Shown here one piece after another: positions 36,933-45,120 of a stretch of DNA of 64,000 nt. The translations under genes and the position numbers were made by a program. Below the pieces are notes generated by a model, which saw nothing but the letters and a program-made list of their open reading frames with translations, ran no database searches and was not told the DNA's origin. The stretch's first letter is position 1, and the number at the start of each line of letters is the position of its first letter. The DNA comes from Gammaproteobacteria bacterium (GTDB taxonomy: Bacteria; Pseudomonadota; Gammaproteobacteria; Enterobacterales; Psychrobiaceae), in the NCBI GenBank assembly GCA_013214965.1, contig JABSRU010000004.1, positions 1 to 64,000 on the forward strand. The letters are read 5' to 3'.

Positions 36933-38155
36933 GCGATATTTTTCGCCGTGATCCAAGGGCACAATGGATAGCGCGTAATCGATTGCATCCATTGCATCAA
37001 GCCGTAGCAACTGGACCTGTTTATGGACCCTCAGGCTTATTACGTAAAAATCCACATTTGGTCGGATTTATTGGTTCTAATGGTCTTAAACGGATCGATC
37101 GTTCCGGTGTCTCTGACCATGGTGAATTAGGCGGACGCCGTCAAGCTGCCAGTACAAATGTTGTGAGTTTACCCTTGCATCAAGTGCCTGAACCCGCATT
37201 TTATATCATGGTGGTATTAGATCTGGTGTCGGGACGCCTGAATGGTCATGACAAAGATACACTGGGACTCGCGCAGCAGTTGGCCAATCGACATCATGGC
37301 GACGGCGCAGTGGTTGCGGTGGCTTTTGGCGAATTAAAAGAGCAATCGTTAGCGCAAGCGGGCGTTGACCGATTAATTCATTTTAACAGCGACACTTCTA
37401 GTCACTATAACCCGGAACAACGCTGCCATGACTTAATCACGGTCGCGGCCAAATTTGATCCGCAACATATTTTATTACCCGACAGTATTAATGGCGGCGG
37501 TGATTTAGGGCGTCGTTTAGCGGTTAAGTTACAACAACGACCGGTTTGTGGGATCTGGAAATTAAATGGAGACACAGTGATTTGTCGTGGTAGCGCCGGA
37601 AAAAGTGATATTACTCGAGCCTTGAGCAAGGTGATGTTGGTACTAGAAGAATGTAGCGAACCCATTAGCGAAACCCTGCATGAAAATAGCCTAATTCCCT
37701 TTGGAAGTGATGAGCCTATTACAACTAAATTGCACGATCGGGGCAATATTAGTGTCGACCCTAACGCGATACCGTTAGCCGAAGCTGGCTTTATTTTGTC
37801 AGGCGGTAATGGCATTAATGATTGGGCGCAATTTCATCATGCGGCTAGTGTGTTACGAGCAACCGAAGGTGCCAGCCGAGTGGCGGTTGACGATGGCAAT
37901 ATGCCACGAGAGCGACAAGTTGGGGCGACGGGTACTTGGGTTAGCGCTCAGGTGTATATTGCAGTAGGTATTTCTGGCGCGATTCAACATATGCAGGGCA
38001 TTGGGCAATGTGACAAGGTGATCGCGATTAATACCGATGACGGTTGTGACATGGTCAAACGTGCCGACTTAAGTGCCATTGGTGATAGTACTGAAATATT
38101 AAAGCGTTTAGTTGAGTTAGTTGAACAGCGTCAGCAGGAGAGTAGTAATGAGTGA
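36929..38155 (+). CDS. etfA: electron transfer flavoprotein alpha subunit, dgc-linked
   Basis: 408 aa, longer than the usual 310-aa EtfA because of a basic N-terminal extension of about 90 residues (HPLHQAVATGPVYGPSG). The C-terminal FAD domain is clear: GGNGINDWAQFHHAASVL, GASRVAVDDGNMPRERQVGATG, SGAIQHMQGI and DKVIAINTDDGCDMVKRAD. It carries electrons from the demethylase flavins to the DgcB/quinone branch. It is coupled to dgcB (4-bp overlap) and to the beta gene (8-bp overlap). It is a specialised paralogue rather than the fatty-acid-oxidation EtfA. Confidence 0.9.
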   Translation: MSDIFRRDPRAQWIARNRLHPLHQAVATGPVYGPSGLLRKNPHLVGFIGSNGLKRIDRSGVSDHGELGGRRQAASTNVVSLPLHQVPEPAFYIMVVLDLVSGRLNGHDKDTLGLAQQLANRHHGDGAVVAVAFGELKEQSLAQAGVDRLIHFNSDTSSHYNPEQRCHDLITVAAKFDPQHILLPDSINGGGDLGRRLAVKLQQRPVCGIWKLNGDTVICRGSAGKSDITRALSKVMLVLEECSEPISETLHENSLIPFGSDEPITTKLHDRGNISVDPNAIPLAEAGFILSGGNGINDWAQFHHAASVLRATEGASRVAVDDGNMPRERQVGATGTWVSAQVYIAVGISGAIQHMQGIGQCDKVIAINTDDGCDMVKRADLSAIGDSTEILKRLVELVEQRQQESSNE

Positions 38156-38939
38156 TGATAATCTCACGGTAATTTCATTGGTATCGATTGGGCAGCATCC
38201 TACCTCTGGCCGATCTCGGCGTGCCGAGCAAGATGCGCGAGCTGTCGAGCTCGGGCTGAAATTAGTCGATGATAACCTGCAAGTCATTCATGCGGGAAAA
38301 ATATCAGATGATCCTAGTGAAAATGCGGCTTTACGTAGTTACTTAGGCATGGGGTTAGCTGAGATTAACCTGCTAACAGTGCCCGATGATGCCGATGTTG
38401 CATTAATTATCGCTGGGCATTTACGGGAACAACAACCCGATATTATTCTCACAGGTGTACACGCTGAAAATGGTGAATCTTCAGGAATGTTGCCTTATTT
38501 ACTGGCTGAGCAGTTAGATCTAGCGTTGGTTAGCTCGATAGCCGATATTTTATCAATCGATTATGCAAAGCGGCAAGCGCAAGTATTACAAGCATTACCG
38601 CGAGGTCAACGTCGACAATTAATCGTTGATTTACCCTTTGTTGCCAGTGTTGATATGGCGGCAACGCAGCCGAGACAAAGTGCTTTCGGTCTGGCTAATC
38701 GTGGTTATATTGACCCCATTTCACCAGCGTTATTTGTCGATAAAGAACGTGCATCATGGCAGATATCGCCAGCTAAAAAACGTCCGAAGCGACTTAAAAT
38801 AGTCAAAGCTAAAACCGCGGCCGACCGCTTTAAAGCAGCCACTGCGAAAGCTTCAGGTGGCGGTGGCAAGGTGGTACATGGCGTTGAAGAGTCTGCTCAG
38901 GCTATTTTTGAACTGCTAGTGGCAGAAAAAATTATTTAA
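38148..38939 (+). CDS. etfB: electron transfer flavoprotein beta subunit, dgc-linked
   Basis: The start is ATG 38148 (MSDDNLTVISLVSIGQHP) with AGGAG upstream, giving 263 aa. An extension to 38121 would lie inside etfA. The Rossmann-like core includes PDIILTGVHAENGESSGMLP and LPRGQRRQLIVDLPFVASV. It pairs with the alpha subunit just upstream to bind FAD. An alkaline C-terminal tail (KKRPKRLKIVKAKTAADRFK) is notable. It ends the dgc operon. Confidence 0.88.
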   Translation: MSDDNLTVISLVSIGQHPTSGRSRRAEQDARAVELGLKLVDDNLQVIHAGKISDDPSENAALRSYLGMGLAEINLLTVPDDADVALIIAGHLREQQPDIILTGVHAENGESSGMLPYLLAEQLDLALVSSIADILSIDYAKRQAQVLQALPRGQRRQLIVDLPFVASVDMAATQPRQSAFGLANRGYIDPISPALFVDKERASWQISPAKKRPKRLKIVKAKTAADRFKAATAKASGGGGKVVHGVEESAQAIFELLVAEKII

Positions 38940-39132
38940 TGACCGATAATGCTAAGGGTCGAAATGTTGACGATTATCAATGTTTTGACGCTAATTATAG
39001 GAGGAACAACTAAGCAGCTGTAATCTCGTAGTATTACGTTGTGATTAATTTCCATGCAATCAACTGATGTTAACCCGCTACTTCCTCTATTTATAATCGC
39101 GTTGCACGACTATTAATAATATAGAGGTAAAT

Positions 39133-40917
39133 ATGGTTAATTTTAAGCTCAATAGTTTATTTAAATTAAATTTAATAGCAGTGACGTTAGTTTTATGCTC
39201 AGTATCCTCCACCGAGGCAAGAGATATCGAAGGCGACCGCCATGATAATTGGTTAGGCGGTAGTTCTGAAGATGATAATATTCGTGGTTATCATGGCGAT
39301 GATTTTATGTGGGGCTTAGCTGGTCATGACTCGATGTTCGGTGGTGCAGGTCACGATGTCATTCAAGGTGGTTTGGGTAATGACACATTATCCGGTGGTC
39401 TAGATAATGACTCGCTCTTTGGTGGTAAAGGCAATGATTCACTCTATGGCGATGAAGGTGAAGATCATATCAATGGTGGTTTAGGCCATGATCTCTTAGT
39501 CGGTGGCGCTGGCGATGATATCCTTAAAGGGGAAGCAGGCGATGATGAATTTGAGGTCGGTCTTGGCAGCGATATCACTTATGGTGGTCTTGGTTGGGAT
39601 TTGGCTAGATTTACGCTTCGCCCTGTCGATTATTCTTTTGAACAAGTTAACGGTAAGCTCATTGTTACTAATAGAGAAAGTCATGAATTAACCACATTAC
39701 ATAGCATTGAAGAGCTTACTTTTAATGATTATGAGGGAGCTTATTACGAACCAACTGATCTGTTAGATAATTCACTATTAGCCGACCGCAATGACATTAT
39801 GCTTTACGGCGATCCTGCTCAAGGTCGTATTGTGGGTGTACAGTTATCCACTATGGAGCAGGTGTTTGATTTACCTGTAGATGGCAGCATTGTTTATTCT
39901 TCAGATATTATTAATCCTAATAAATCATACGTTTATGCTCGTGGTACTCCTAGTTTAACCGTGTTATCACGAGACGGTGATGGTGAATTTTCGGTGAGCC
40001 ACACCATCGAGTTACCTTTCAAGCCTCGTACTGGTGCCATTAATCGTGGTAAAGGCGTGACATTATTAACCGGATCGGAAAAAGCGATGTGGGCCTTGGT
40101 TGATATTAATACCGATAGCGTTATTGCTCAAGGCGGACGTAATGAATACACCAAAGATGACGACTTAAACCATGGTGGCCATTGGGCCACTGGTCATGGT
40201 GTATGGCTGACAGATAACTCGTTTGTTATCTCAGATCGCGAAGCACGCACGTTAGAATATTTTGAAGTCGACTTTGACAGCCTAGAAGTGACAGCCATTA
40301 ACACGATTAGTATATCCAGTTCAGCCCATACCGTGATTGGCAAACGAAATAATGGTGAGCGCATTTACTATGCGGTAACAGAGGGGGCTGATGATGCAAG
40401 ACCCGGACTGACCGAATTAAGCCTAACCGCGAATGGATTAGCGAAAGGTCGTGAAGTGTCTTTACCGGGTGATGATATCTCAATTATGACCAGTCACCAT
40501 GCGAAACCGTTAGCCGATGGTACCCATATTTATATGGGCTCGTCAGAGGGTAATTTGTATGTGATTAATCGCCATGATATGACGGTTGTAAGCAGCATCG
40601 CTGTTGGTAAAGGCGCAGGCCACACGATCTTATCACCCAGCCGTAACATAGCAATAGTGACCAATCATAAGGATACGTTCGTTTCACTTATCGATACACG
40701 GACTCACCAGAAAATTACTGATATAACGGTCAGTGAGGAACAGATGGCTGGTACAATTTTACAATCGCACACCACGCGCTTAAGTCCAGATGGTAAATAT
40801 TTTTATAATTTTGCGACCGATAACGGCTATTTCTTTAGAATTGATTTAGACCGTTTAATCATGGATCAAATGATTGATACTGGTGGTACTCCAATCCAAG
40901 GTTCACAACCAATGTAG
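39133..40917 (+). CDS. secreted RTX-repeat plus beta-propeller protein
   Basis: 594 aa. Signal peptide 1-29 (cleavage near STEA). About 12 RTX nonapeptides of the GGxGxDxLx type follow at 35-157 (for example GGLGNDTLSGG and GGAGDDILKG) and should bind calcium. The remaining 430 residues form a beta-propeller of YVTN/NHL or quinoprotein-like blades (HTIELPFKPR, GKGAGHTILSPSRNIAIVT and LSPDGKYFYN). RTX proteins usually leave by type I secretion with C-terminal repeats and no signal peptide. Here the repeats are N-terminal and the signal is Sec-type. It ends in a hairpin terminator and seems to stand alone. Function unknown; adhesion or metal-dependent binding is only a guess. Confidence 0.8.
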   Translation: MVNFKLNSLFKLNLIAVTLVLCSVSSTEARDIEGDRHDNWLGGSSEDDNIRGYHGDDFMWGLAGHDSMFGGAGHDVIQGGLGNDTLSGGLDNDSLFGGKGNDSLYGDEGEDHINGGLGHDLLVGGAGDDILKGEAGDDEFEVGLGSDITYGGLGWDLARFTLRPVDYSFEQVNGKLIVTNRESHELTTLHSIEELTFNDYEGAYYEPTDLLDNSLLADRNDIMLYGDPAQGRIVGVQLSTMEQVFDLPVDGSIVYSSDIINPNKSYVYARGTPSLTVLSRDGDGEFSVSHTIELPFKPRTGAINRGKGVTLLTGSEKAMWALVDINTDSVIAQGGRNEYTKDDDLNHGGHWATGHGVWLTDNSFVISDREARTLEYFEVDFDSLEVTAINTISISSSAHTVIGKRNNGERIYYAVTEGADDARPGLTELSLTANGLAKGREVSLPGDDISIMTSHHAKPLADGTHIYMGSSEGNLYVINRHDMTVVSSIAVGKGAGHTILSPSRNIAIVTNHKDTFVSLIDTRTHQKITDITVSEEQMAGTILQSHTTRLSPDGKYFYNFATDNGYFFRIDLDRLIMDQMIDTGGTPIQGSQPM

Positions 40918-40925
40918 CGCTAAAT

Positions 40926-40955
40926 GCGGCTAGCTTATAATCGCTAGCCGCGCCA
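40926..40955 (+). terminator. terminator between convergent genes
   Basis: Perfect 9-bp stem GCGGCTAGC / GCTAGCCGC with an 8-base loop, followed by CGCCATTTTTA, just after the RTX-propeller gene. Confidence 0.7.
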
Positions 40956-40961
40956 TTTTTA

Positions 40962-41357
40962 CTATTGATAGGTGCGACCTTGATGCTTTAACCAGCCATT
41001 AATATGACGGCCACCGGGATCGTGATGGGTCCAATGGACTATGCCGCCTTTAGCACTCCACTCATATTCACCATAAAATTGAACCGTATCACCTTTGGCA
41101 ATTGAGTTTATTCTTGGTGCTAAATCTATATTATGGGCGATTAAAATCGTTTGTCCCGATGCCATCTTAAGCAGAAATTTTTGATGTCTAGCCCCTTTAT
41201 TATCATCTCTTAATAGACGAACAACGGTCCCTTTATCTTTGACTTGGACATCACTTAAATGATGGCTAAACGCTGACTTTACCGTCGCAGCTGTCGCTAG
41301 CGCTGGACATTGCCATAACAATAAACAGATTAAAATTAAGATTGGTAGCTTCCGCAT
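40962..41357 (-). CDS. DUF3465 periplasmic protein
   Basis: 131-aa exported protein with signal peptide 1-23 (LATAA). The family blocks RLLRDDNKGARHQKF, ILIAHNIDLAPR, VQFYGEYEWSAKGG and VHWTHHDPGGRHINGW mark it as DUF3465, an OB-like fold found in many gammaproteobacteria. The many conserved His, Trp and Asp residues hint at nucleic-acid or metal binding, but no function is established. Convergent with the RTX gene; the next gene downstream shares no obvious theme. Confidence 0.8.
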   Translation of the reverse strand: MRKLPILILICLLLWQCPALATAATVKSAFSHHLSDVQVKDKGTVVRLLRDDNKGARHQKFLLKMASGQTILIAHNIDLAPRINSIAKGDTVQFYGEYEWSAKGGIVHWTHHDPGGRHINGWLKHQGRTYQ

Positions 41358-41445
41358 TTATTTACTTTCCATGTAGGGTTTTGGTTTTTTAATGGAAGAT
41401 ATTGTTATTGATGGGATCATAAAGTGCAAGTGTTGCGAATAGATG

Positions 41446-41485
41446 TATCCCCGCAAGAAGCTAAGAATAGCTTTTTTCGGGGATA
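41446..41485. terminator. terminator after the phasin gene
   Basis: Outer stem TATCCCCG / CGGGGATA with a nested AAGCT / AGCTT hairpin, followed by T runs on both strands. It lies 32 bp past the phasin stop and could act in both directions. Confidence 0.7.
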
Positions 41486-41516
41486 TTTTTAATGATATAT
41501 GCTTGAGCTGGCTAAA

Positions 41517-41858
41517 TTATTTAGCTGCTTTGCTCATTGTTTGCTTAGCCTGTGCCACTAACTCATTAACCACTTGCGTTGACTGCTCGCTGGCTGCAGT
41601 TATCGCTGACATGACTTCTTTGTTTGATGAAGTAATTTGATCAGTAACATTTTTACCGAACTCTTCAGAGATCTTTTGGATGTTAGAAAGATCTTTTTGT
41701 TCAGTTAATTGCTTGTTAAAATCCAAAGTAGAAGCGATAAAGCTATTCACTAGCTTGCTTTGCTGTGCCATAGCTGTTTCAAGTACTTTTGCATTAACAG
41801 TAAATAAATCAGTTGATGGTTGAAAAAGTTGTTTAATTTGTTCATTAAAGTCAGTCAT
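41517..41858 (-). CDS. phaP: phasin (polyhydroxyalkanoate granule surface protein)
   Basis: 113-aa amphipathic helical protein that coats PHA granules and controls their size. The phasin pattern is visible in FNEQIKQLFQPSTDLFTVNA, LVNSFIASTLDFNKQL and the Ala/Gln-rich C-terminal helix VVNELVAQAKQTMSKAAK. A PhaR-type dyad (41912-41926) lies 54 bp upstream of the start. This fits the standard scheme in which PhaR represses phaP until granules titrate it away. Confidence 0.88.
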   Translation of the reverse strand: MTDFNEQIKQLFQPSTDLFTVNAKVLETAMAQQSKLVNSFIASTLDFNKQLTEQKDLSNIQKISEEFGKNVTDQITSSNKEVMSAITAASEQSTQVVNELVAQAKQTMSKAAK

Positions 41859-41911
41859 TTTAGCGTCCTTAAATTAATACTGTTAAAAATAGAGTTTATG
41901 ATTGTAATAAA

Positions 41912-41926
41912 TTGTGCGCTGCAACA
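41912..41926. promoter_or_regulatory. candidate PhaR operator upstream of phaP
   Basis: TTGTGCGCTGCAACA. The identical sequence occurs before the PhaF-like gene and close variants elsewhere in this locus. PhaR proteins recognise TGC/GCA-rich dyads. Confidence 0.65.
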
Positions 41927-41969
41927 TTTCACTGTTAGAATTCTATGCGCTGATGATTTTATAGTCAAC

Positions 41970-42000
41970 AATTATTTTTGTGCAGTGCACAAAAATAATT
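41970..42000. repeat. 31-bp perfect palindrome containing a PhaR-type core
   Basis: Arms of 15 bp around one G, with core TTGTGCAGTGCACAA. It lies between phaR (stop 42088) and phaP. It may be a high-affinity PhaR operator, a terminator for phaR, or both. The T run after the hairpin on the minus strand is weak. Confidence 0.6.
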
Positions 42001-42087
42001 AATTAATATTTAAAATACCAGCTAATTATCAGAGTTGATATAAATAAGGCAGATGCAATTAAAATGATGATACGTTAGGTTGAGCAG

Positions 42088-42540
42088 CTATTTATCGTCT
42101 GACTTATTTTGGTCTGATGGTGAGGTGAAGAAAGAACTTTGCATATCACTCCACATCTTGATGTTTTTCTGCGCGATATCCGTAATATTTTGCAGTGGCG
42201 CTTGACTGTTATTAGTAAAGACATCCTGTTGTTTCGTAAATGCGGACAGGCTTTCTTCAAGATACTGGCCGAATACCCCTTGCACAGTGCCGCCATAGAA
42301 TCGAATAAGGTGAAATAAAGAGTTTTCACTAAAAATCGGTTGCCCGTTTGATTCTTCTTCCATAATAATCTGCAATAAAATAGTGCGGGTTAAATCTTCA
42401 GATGAATTAGTATCAAGTACTTTAAATTCGACACCTGACATCACCAATTTTTTAACATCAGTGAGGGTGATGTAGCGGCTTTCTTGGGTGTCGTAGAGGC
42501 GACGATTTGGATACTTCTTTATTATTCGAGACGATTCCAT
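42088..42540 (-). CDS. phaR: polyhydroxyalkanoate synthesis repressor PhaR
   Basis: 150-aa repressor that binds both DNA and PHA granules. The N-terminal PHB_acc_N DNA-binding block is unmistakable: RIIKKYPNRRLYDTQESRYI, then TLTDVKKLVMSG. The PHB_acc domain follows (LLQIIMEEESNGQPIFSE, LFHLIRFYGGTVQGVFGQYL). Normal length is 150-190 aa. It lies between phasin and phaB in the PHA cluster. Its operator candidates are the TTGTGC dyads listed in this region. Confidence 0.92.
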   Translation of the reverse strand: MESSRIIKKYPNRRLYDTQESRYITLTDVKKLVMSGVEFKVLDTNSSEDLTRTILLQIIMEEESNGQPIFSENSLFHLIRFYGGTVQGVFGQYLEESLSAFTKQQDVFTNNSQAPLQNITDIAQKNIKMWSDMQSSFFTSPSDQNKSDDK

Positions 42541-42650
42541 GCTTTATTCTCTGCTGAATAGGGTTTATAGCAGTTTACCGACAAATGCATAGATTATCTA
42601 ATCGGTCAGCTTATTTGAGATAAATAAGGAATTAAGCAGAAAATGAAATA

Positions 42651-42672
42651 CCCAAACCTAGGCTGGTTTGGG
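42651..42672 (-). terminator. terminator after phaB
   Basis: 8-bp stem CCCAAACC / GGTTTGGG with a 6-base loop, followed on the minus strand by TATTTCATTTT, 16 bp past the phaB stop. Confidence 0.65.
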
Positions 42673-42687
42673 CATTAATTGAGTTGG

Positions 42688-43437
42688 TTAATACATATGT
42701 TGACCACCATTTATCGCAAGATTTGAACCGGTCATATAGCCGGAATTTTCTGCGGTTAAATAGCTGACGGCACTGCCAATTTCTTCCACTCTTCCCATTC
42801 GTCCAACAGGAATATTTTCAATAATTTTTTGTTGAATATCTGATGAAATTTTTGCCACCATCGGGGTTAATATATAACCCGGTGAAATGGTATTGACAGT
42901 AATGCCTTTATTGGCCACTTCATAGGCAAGTGCCTTAGTGAAACCATGAATACCCGATTTGGCTGCGGAATAGTTGGTTTGACCAAACTGACCTTTTTGG
43001 GCATTAACTGAGGAGATATTGACGACGCGACCATAACGATGATCAAGCATATCGTTAATCACTAGCCTAGTCATGTTATAGAGACTGTCTAGGTTCGCTG
43101 ACATGACTTCATCCCACTGGTTTTTTTCCATCTTCTTAAATTGAGTATCACGAGTTATGCCAGCGTTATTAACTAAAATGCTAATGTGAGATCCGGTTTG
43201 TTCTTTGACGTTTTCAATACATTTTTTACAGGATTCAAAATCGGTGACATCGCCATAGGCAACGCCAATATCAAAACCAAGTTCTTTTTGAGCAGCTTGC
43301 CATGTTAATGCTTTGTCATGATTACCACCACTATTATAACCGGCGACAACCCGCATACCGCTTTTAAATAGACTTTGACAAATTGCGGTTCCGATACCAC
43401 CGGTTCCCCCAGTTACAAATGCTACTATTTGATTCAT
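42688..43437 (-). CDS. phaB: acetoacetyl-CoA reductase
   Basis: NADPH-linked short-chain dehydrogenase making (R)-3-hydroxybutyryl-CoA, the monomer for PHA synthase. The cofactor loop GGTGGIGTAIC is near the N-terminus, the NNAG motif reads LVNNAGITRDTQF, and the active site is Ser in NISSVNAQKG with YSAAKSG (Tyr-x3-Lys). QKGQFGQTNYSAAK is typical of PhaB rather than FabG. 249 aa. The matching beta-ketothiolase (phaA) is not in the window. Confidence 0.92.
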   Translation of the reverse strand: MNQIVAFVTGGTGGIGTAICQSLFKSGMRVVAGYNSGGNHDKALTWQAAQKELGFDIGVAYGDVTDFESCKKCIENVKEQTGSHISILVNNAGITRDTQFKKMEKNQWDEVMSANLDSLYNMTRLVINDMLDHRYGRVVNISSVNAQKGQFGQTNYSAAKSGIHGFTKALAYEVANKGITVNTISPGYILTPMVAKISSDIQQKIIENIPVGRMGRVEEIGSAVSYLTAENSGYMTGSNLAINGGQHMY

Positions 43438-43830
43438 AAACTTTCCCCTTCCATGTCGATTTAAATGTAATCAATAAAATATTCTGATATTAATTATCGA
43501 TTACACCGAGTATTTTTCATTTCCATTTTCTCTGTTTATTGGTTTTATGCATAAAACCAATACCAACATAACATAACTGAGCATTTAGCATTCGAAAATA
43601 CTACTTTCGCGCGATAAAAAATGTACGGAAGGTGGTTTATATTTAGTCATGATTATAGTGTTTTTTAATCAATTAGTTAAATTTAAAATTACTTAGGTTT
43701 TTTTAATAAATTAATCAAGTTAAATTAAATTTGTTGATATTATCACCTATATAACGGTAAAATTCAGCTATAAATGTTGCACTGCACAAATTCGGCAGCG
43801 GTAATTAACGACGGTAAATGAGGTATTAAA
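43438..43830. promoter_or_regulatory. divergent phaB-phaZ intergenic region with a PhaR-type dyad
   Basis: 393 bp of AT-rich DNA. TGTTGCACTGCACAA at 43775-43789 is the reverse form of the TTGTGC dyad and lies 42 bp before the phaZ start. Nothing else coding is seen. Confidence 0.6.
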
Positions 43831-45045
43831 ATGCTCTATCAGATCCATCAAAAATACATTGAAACTGTTGCACCAGTGAATGCGTGGATGCAACAAGTAC
43901 AACAGCTCTGTCAGCAACCTTGGTCAATGCTAAATTACACTTTTTCAGGTAAAACGGTTGCTGCAACCGCCGAGCTACTTGAGCGTTATACTGGAGTTTA
44001 TGAGCGCCCCGAATTTAATTTGCAGTACGCCAATATTGACGGTAATAAAATTGCGATTGAAGAGCTGGTGGTTGTCTCTAAACCATATTGTAATTTATTA
44101 AACTTTAAGCGAAATGGTCAATATGATCAGCCTAAAATGTTGATAATCGCTCCGATGTCAGGCCATTACTCAACCTTGCTACGCGGCACGGTGGAACATT
44201 TTATTGATGATCATGATGTTTATATTACCGATTGGGTTAACGCGCGTGAAGTACCAGTGAGTGACGGTGCTTTCTCATTCGATGATTATGTTAGTTATAT
44301 TATGGAATTTTGTGAGTTTTTAGCTGATTATCATATTGTGGCGGTATGTCAGCCAGCGGTTCCTACTATTGTTGCTGTTTCAGTAATGGCCCAGAAAAAT
44401 GTTGATTATCAACCGAAATCAATGTCGTTATTAGGGGGACCTATCGATACTCGTATTAGCCCGACCGAGGTTAATAAATTTGCAGACTCTAAAGATTTTT
44501 CCTGGTTTGAAGATAATGTCATTTGTACGGTGCCAGATAATTATGCGGGTGCAGGGCAACGGGTTTATCCTGGATTTATCCAATTAGGTGGTTTTTTAAG
44601 CATGAATTTAGACAATCATGTTAGTAAAAATGTTACGTTTTTTGGTGATTTGGTTAAAGGAGATGGCGATAGCGCTGACAGTCATCGTCAGTTTTATAAT
44701 GAATATCTTGCGGTAATGGATATGTCTTCGCAGTTTTATCTTGATACTATTCGTCATGTTTTTATCGATCATGACTTGCCTAACGGCACCATGACCTATC
44801 GCGATGAAAAGGTCGATTGTACTGCGGTTGAAGAGGTTGCTTTGCTGACTATTGAAGGTGAAAATGACGATATTACCGGTGCTGGACAAACCGAGGTGGC
44901 GCATCAAATTTTGTCATCGATCCCTAAAAGCAAAAAGAAACACTACGAGCAAGCTGGTGTTGGCCATTATGGAGTTTTTAACGGTCGACGCTTTAGAAAC
45001 GAAATTGGCCCGATGATCAGTGAATTTATTCGTGAAAATAACTAA
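43831..45045 (+). CDS. phaZ: intracellular polyhydroxyalkanoate depolymerase
   Basis: 404-aa alpha/beta-hydrolase that breaks down native PHB granules inside the cell. The nucleophile is Cys173 in VAVCQPAVPT, the hallmark of PhaZa-type depolymerases that use Cys in place of Ser. Family blocks VYITDWVNAREVPVSDG, SFDDYVSYIMEF and the C-terminal HYEQAGVGHYGVFNGRRF (catalytic His) are present. It diverges from phaB and converges on phaC with a terminator between. Confidence 0.92.
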   Translation: MLYQIHQKYIETVAPVNAWMQQVQQLCQQPWSMLNYTFSGKTVAATAELLERYTGVYERPEFNLQYANIDGNKIAIEELVVVSKPYCNLLNFKRNGQYDQPKMLIIAPMSGHYSTLLRGTVEHFIDDHDVYITDWVNAREVPVSDGAFSFDDYVSYIMEFCEFLADYHIVAVCQPAVPTIVAVSVMAQKNVDYQPKSMSLLGGPIDTRISPTEVNKFADSKDFSWFEDNVICTVPDNYAGAGQRVYPGFIQLGGFLSMNLDNHVSKNVTFFGDLVKGDGDSADSHRQFYNEYLAVMDMSSQFYLDTIRHVFIDHDLPNGTMTYRDEKVDCTAVEEVALLTIEGENDDITGAGQTEVAHQILSSIPKSKKKHYEQAGVGHYGVFNGRRFRNEIGPMISEFIRENN

Positions 45046-45069
45046 GTTTTAACTTTGATGAGATAGACG

Positions 45070-45110
45070 AATAACGGAGTTTACAGTTGAAACTCCGTTA
45101 TTATTTTTTG
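45070..45110 (+). terminator. terminator between phaZ and phaC
   Basis: Stem AATAACGGAGTTT / AAACTCCGTTATT around a 7-base loop, followed by ATTTTTTG, located in the gap between the two convergent genes. Confidence 0.8.
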
Positions 45111-45120
45111 TGATATTAGA

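Noticed and set aside
37405-37815. 136-codon open frame on the minus strand inside etfA
   Set aside because: The plus-strand frame has clear Etf motifs and tight operon overlaps; the reverse frame has no family resemblance.
41470-41520. Possible small ORF starting near 41443 on the plus strand downstream of the phasin gene
   Set aside because: It runs antisense through the phasin gene and its terminator, without a ribosome site.
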